Origin: JBNKLG01 sp050292235
Lineage (GTDB): Bacteria; Pseudomonadota; Gammaproteobacteria; Chromatiales; Chromatiaceae
Direction of reading: 5' to 3'
Assembly (NCBI GenBank): GCA_050292235.1
Contig: JBNKLG010000042.1
Location: 1-23,324, forward strand
DNA length: 23,324 nt
Shown here: positions 22,696 to 23,324 of the stretch, piece by piece
How the letters are laid out: every line of letters starts with the position of its first letter
Numbering within the stretch: position 1 is the stretch's first letter
Position numbers and translations under genes: made by a program
The notes under the pieces: model-generated
The model's database searches: none
The model's input: the letters and a program-made list of their open reading frames with translations, nothing else
What the model was told of the DNA's origin: nothing

Positions 22696-23324
22696 AATTC
22701 TTGATCCGTCTTTTTTCCTTTCTCTTTTTGCTGAGTATTGCCACCGCCGGTTTCCTGGCTTTGCAGATCACGGAATTTCTACAGGAACCCCTGAAGTTGC
22801 CCCAGCAAGGGATGCTATTTGAGGTCAAACCCGGCACCAATATCCGCACCTTGGCCCACGATCTTGAAGACAGGAAGATCATCCGCAATCAGTGGTATCT
22901 CTATGCCTATGCACGGTTCATGAGAAAAGGGAGAGGTATCCAGATTGGGGATTATCAGCTGGAACCGGGCATCAGGCCTGCAGAGTTTTTGGATCTGATC
23001 AGCAGTGGCAAGGTCATCCAGCACAGCCTGACTCTGGTCGAGGGGTGGCGTTTTAAGGAGATCCTGGACAAGGTGCGCCAGCACCCGATGTTGGAGCACA
23101 GCCTCACTAACGAGACACCGGAAGAGGTCATGGCCATTCTGGGTTATGCTGGAGAACACCCTGAGGGGCGTTTCTATCCGGATACCTACAACATTGTGCG
23201 TGGTACCCGGGATATCGACTTCCTCAAACGGGCCCACGAGGCCATGGAGCACGAGCTGGCCAGTGTCTGGGCCAAACGGGCTCAGGATACCCCACTCAAG
23301 GATCCCTATCAGGCCCTGATTCTG
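22692..23324 (+). CDS. mltG: Endolytic murein transglycosylase MltG, 5' part
   Basis: Inner-membrane lytic transglycosylase that cuts nascent peptidoglycan. 211 residues are visible before the window ends. A single N-terminal membrane segment (about residues 8-24, FSFLFLLSIATAGFLAL) leads to a LysM-like region (PGTNIRTLAHDLEDRKII) and the YceG core, with LVEGWRF and HPEGRFYPDTY. The catalytic glutamate region lies beyond the edge. ATG overlaps the pabC stop by 4 bp. The frame has no stop to the last base. Confidence 0.95.
   Translation, partial: MKFLIRLFSFLFLLSIATAGFLALQITEFLQEPLKLPQQGMLFEVKPGTNIRTLAHDLEDRKIIRNQWYLYAYARFMRKGRGIQIGDYQLEPGIRPAEFLDLISSGKVIQHSLTLVEGWRFKEILDKVRQHPMLEHSLTNETPEEVMAILGYAGEHPEGRFYPDTYNIVRGTRDIDFLKRAHEAMEHELASVWAKRAQDTPLKDPYQALIL

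Overview
The window reads as a chromosomal segment of a gammaproteobacterium. The order maf(yceF) / yceD-rpmF-plsX-fabH-fabD-fabG-acpP-fabF-pabC-mltG matches the enterobacterial arrangement, and rnr-rlmB is also a common gammaproteobacterial pair. Protein sequences differ clearly from E. coli, so a non-enteric, perhaps environmental, lineage is likely. The exact lineage cannot be read from this sequence alone. No insertion sequence, prophage gene or CRISPR array was seen.

Layout. (1) 2-966: the 3' part of pnp (PNPase) with a strong intrinsic terminator. (2) 1015-4996: an apparent carbonyl/alcohol stress module. A YqhC-like AraC-family regulator is divergent from a three-gene operon: iron-containing alcohol dehydrogenase (YqhD type), a small cupin, and a zinc-type alcohol dehydrogenase carrying a twin-arginine signal. 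(3) 4947-10777: an RNA repair module. An RtcR-type sigma-54 activator with an N-terminal CARF-like sensor is divergent from pnkp (kinase-phosphatase-ligase) and hen1 (RNA 3'-terminal ribose 2'-O-methyltransferase). A good sigma-54 promoter lies just before pnkp, and a 20-bp-period direct repeat lies about 135 bp upstream of the expected transcription start. No rtcA or rtcB is present here. (4) 10812-14756: tRNA-Leu(CAG) on the minus strand with a near-consensus promoter, then rnr, rlmB and a SAM methyltransferase gene in tight succession. (5) 14749-23324: yceF-type maf on the minus strand, then the large-subunit protein L32 and fatty-acid synthesis operon through pabC into mltG, which is cut by the window edge.

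How it fits together. The most notable unit is rtcR <-> pnkp-hen1. RtcR is best known for switching on the RtcA/RtcB RNA end-processing system when damaged RNA accumulates. Here the same type of sensor-activator sits divergently from, and with a matching sigma-54 promoter for, the other major bacterial RNA repair system, Pnkp/Hen1, which rejoins cleaved RNA and methylates the 2'-OH at the break. The predicted result is a damage-inducible RNA repair switch. It is flanked by general RNA-turnover genes (pnp on one side, rnr on the other) and abuts a tRNA gene. The neighbouring aldehyde-type module is convergent with rtcR and overlaps it by 50 bp, so the two stress modules meet tail to tail with no visible terminator between them. 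The fab operon is housekeeping, but it has a consensus promoter with an embedded inverted repeat, a very short or absent 5' leader on yceD, and hairpins on both sides of acpP.
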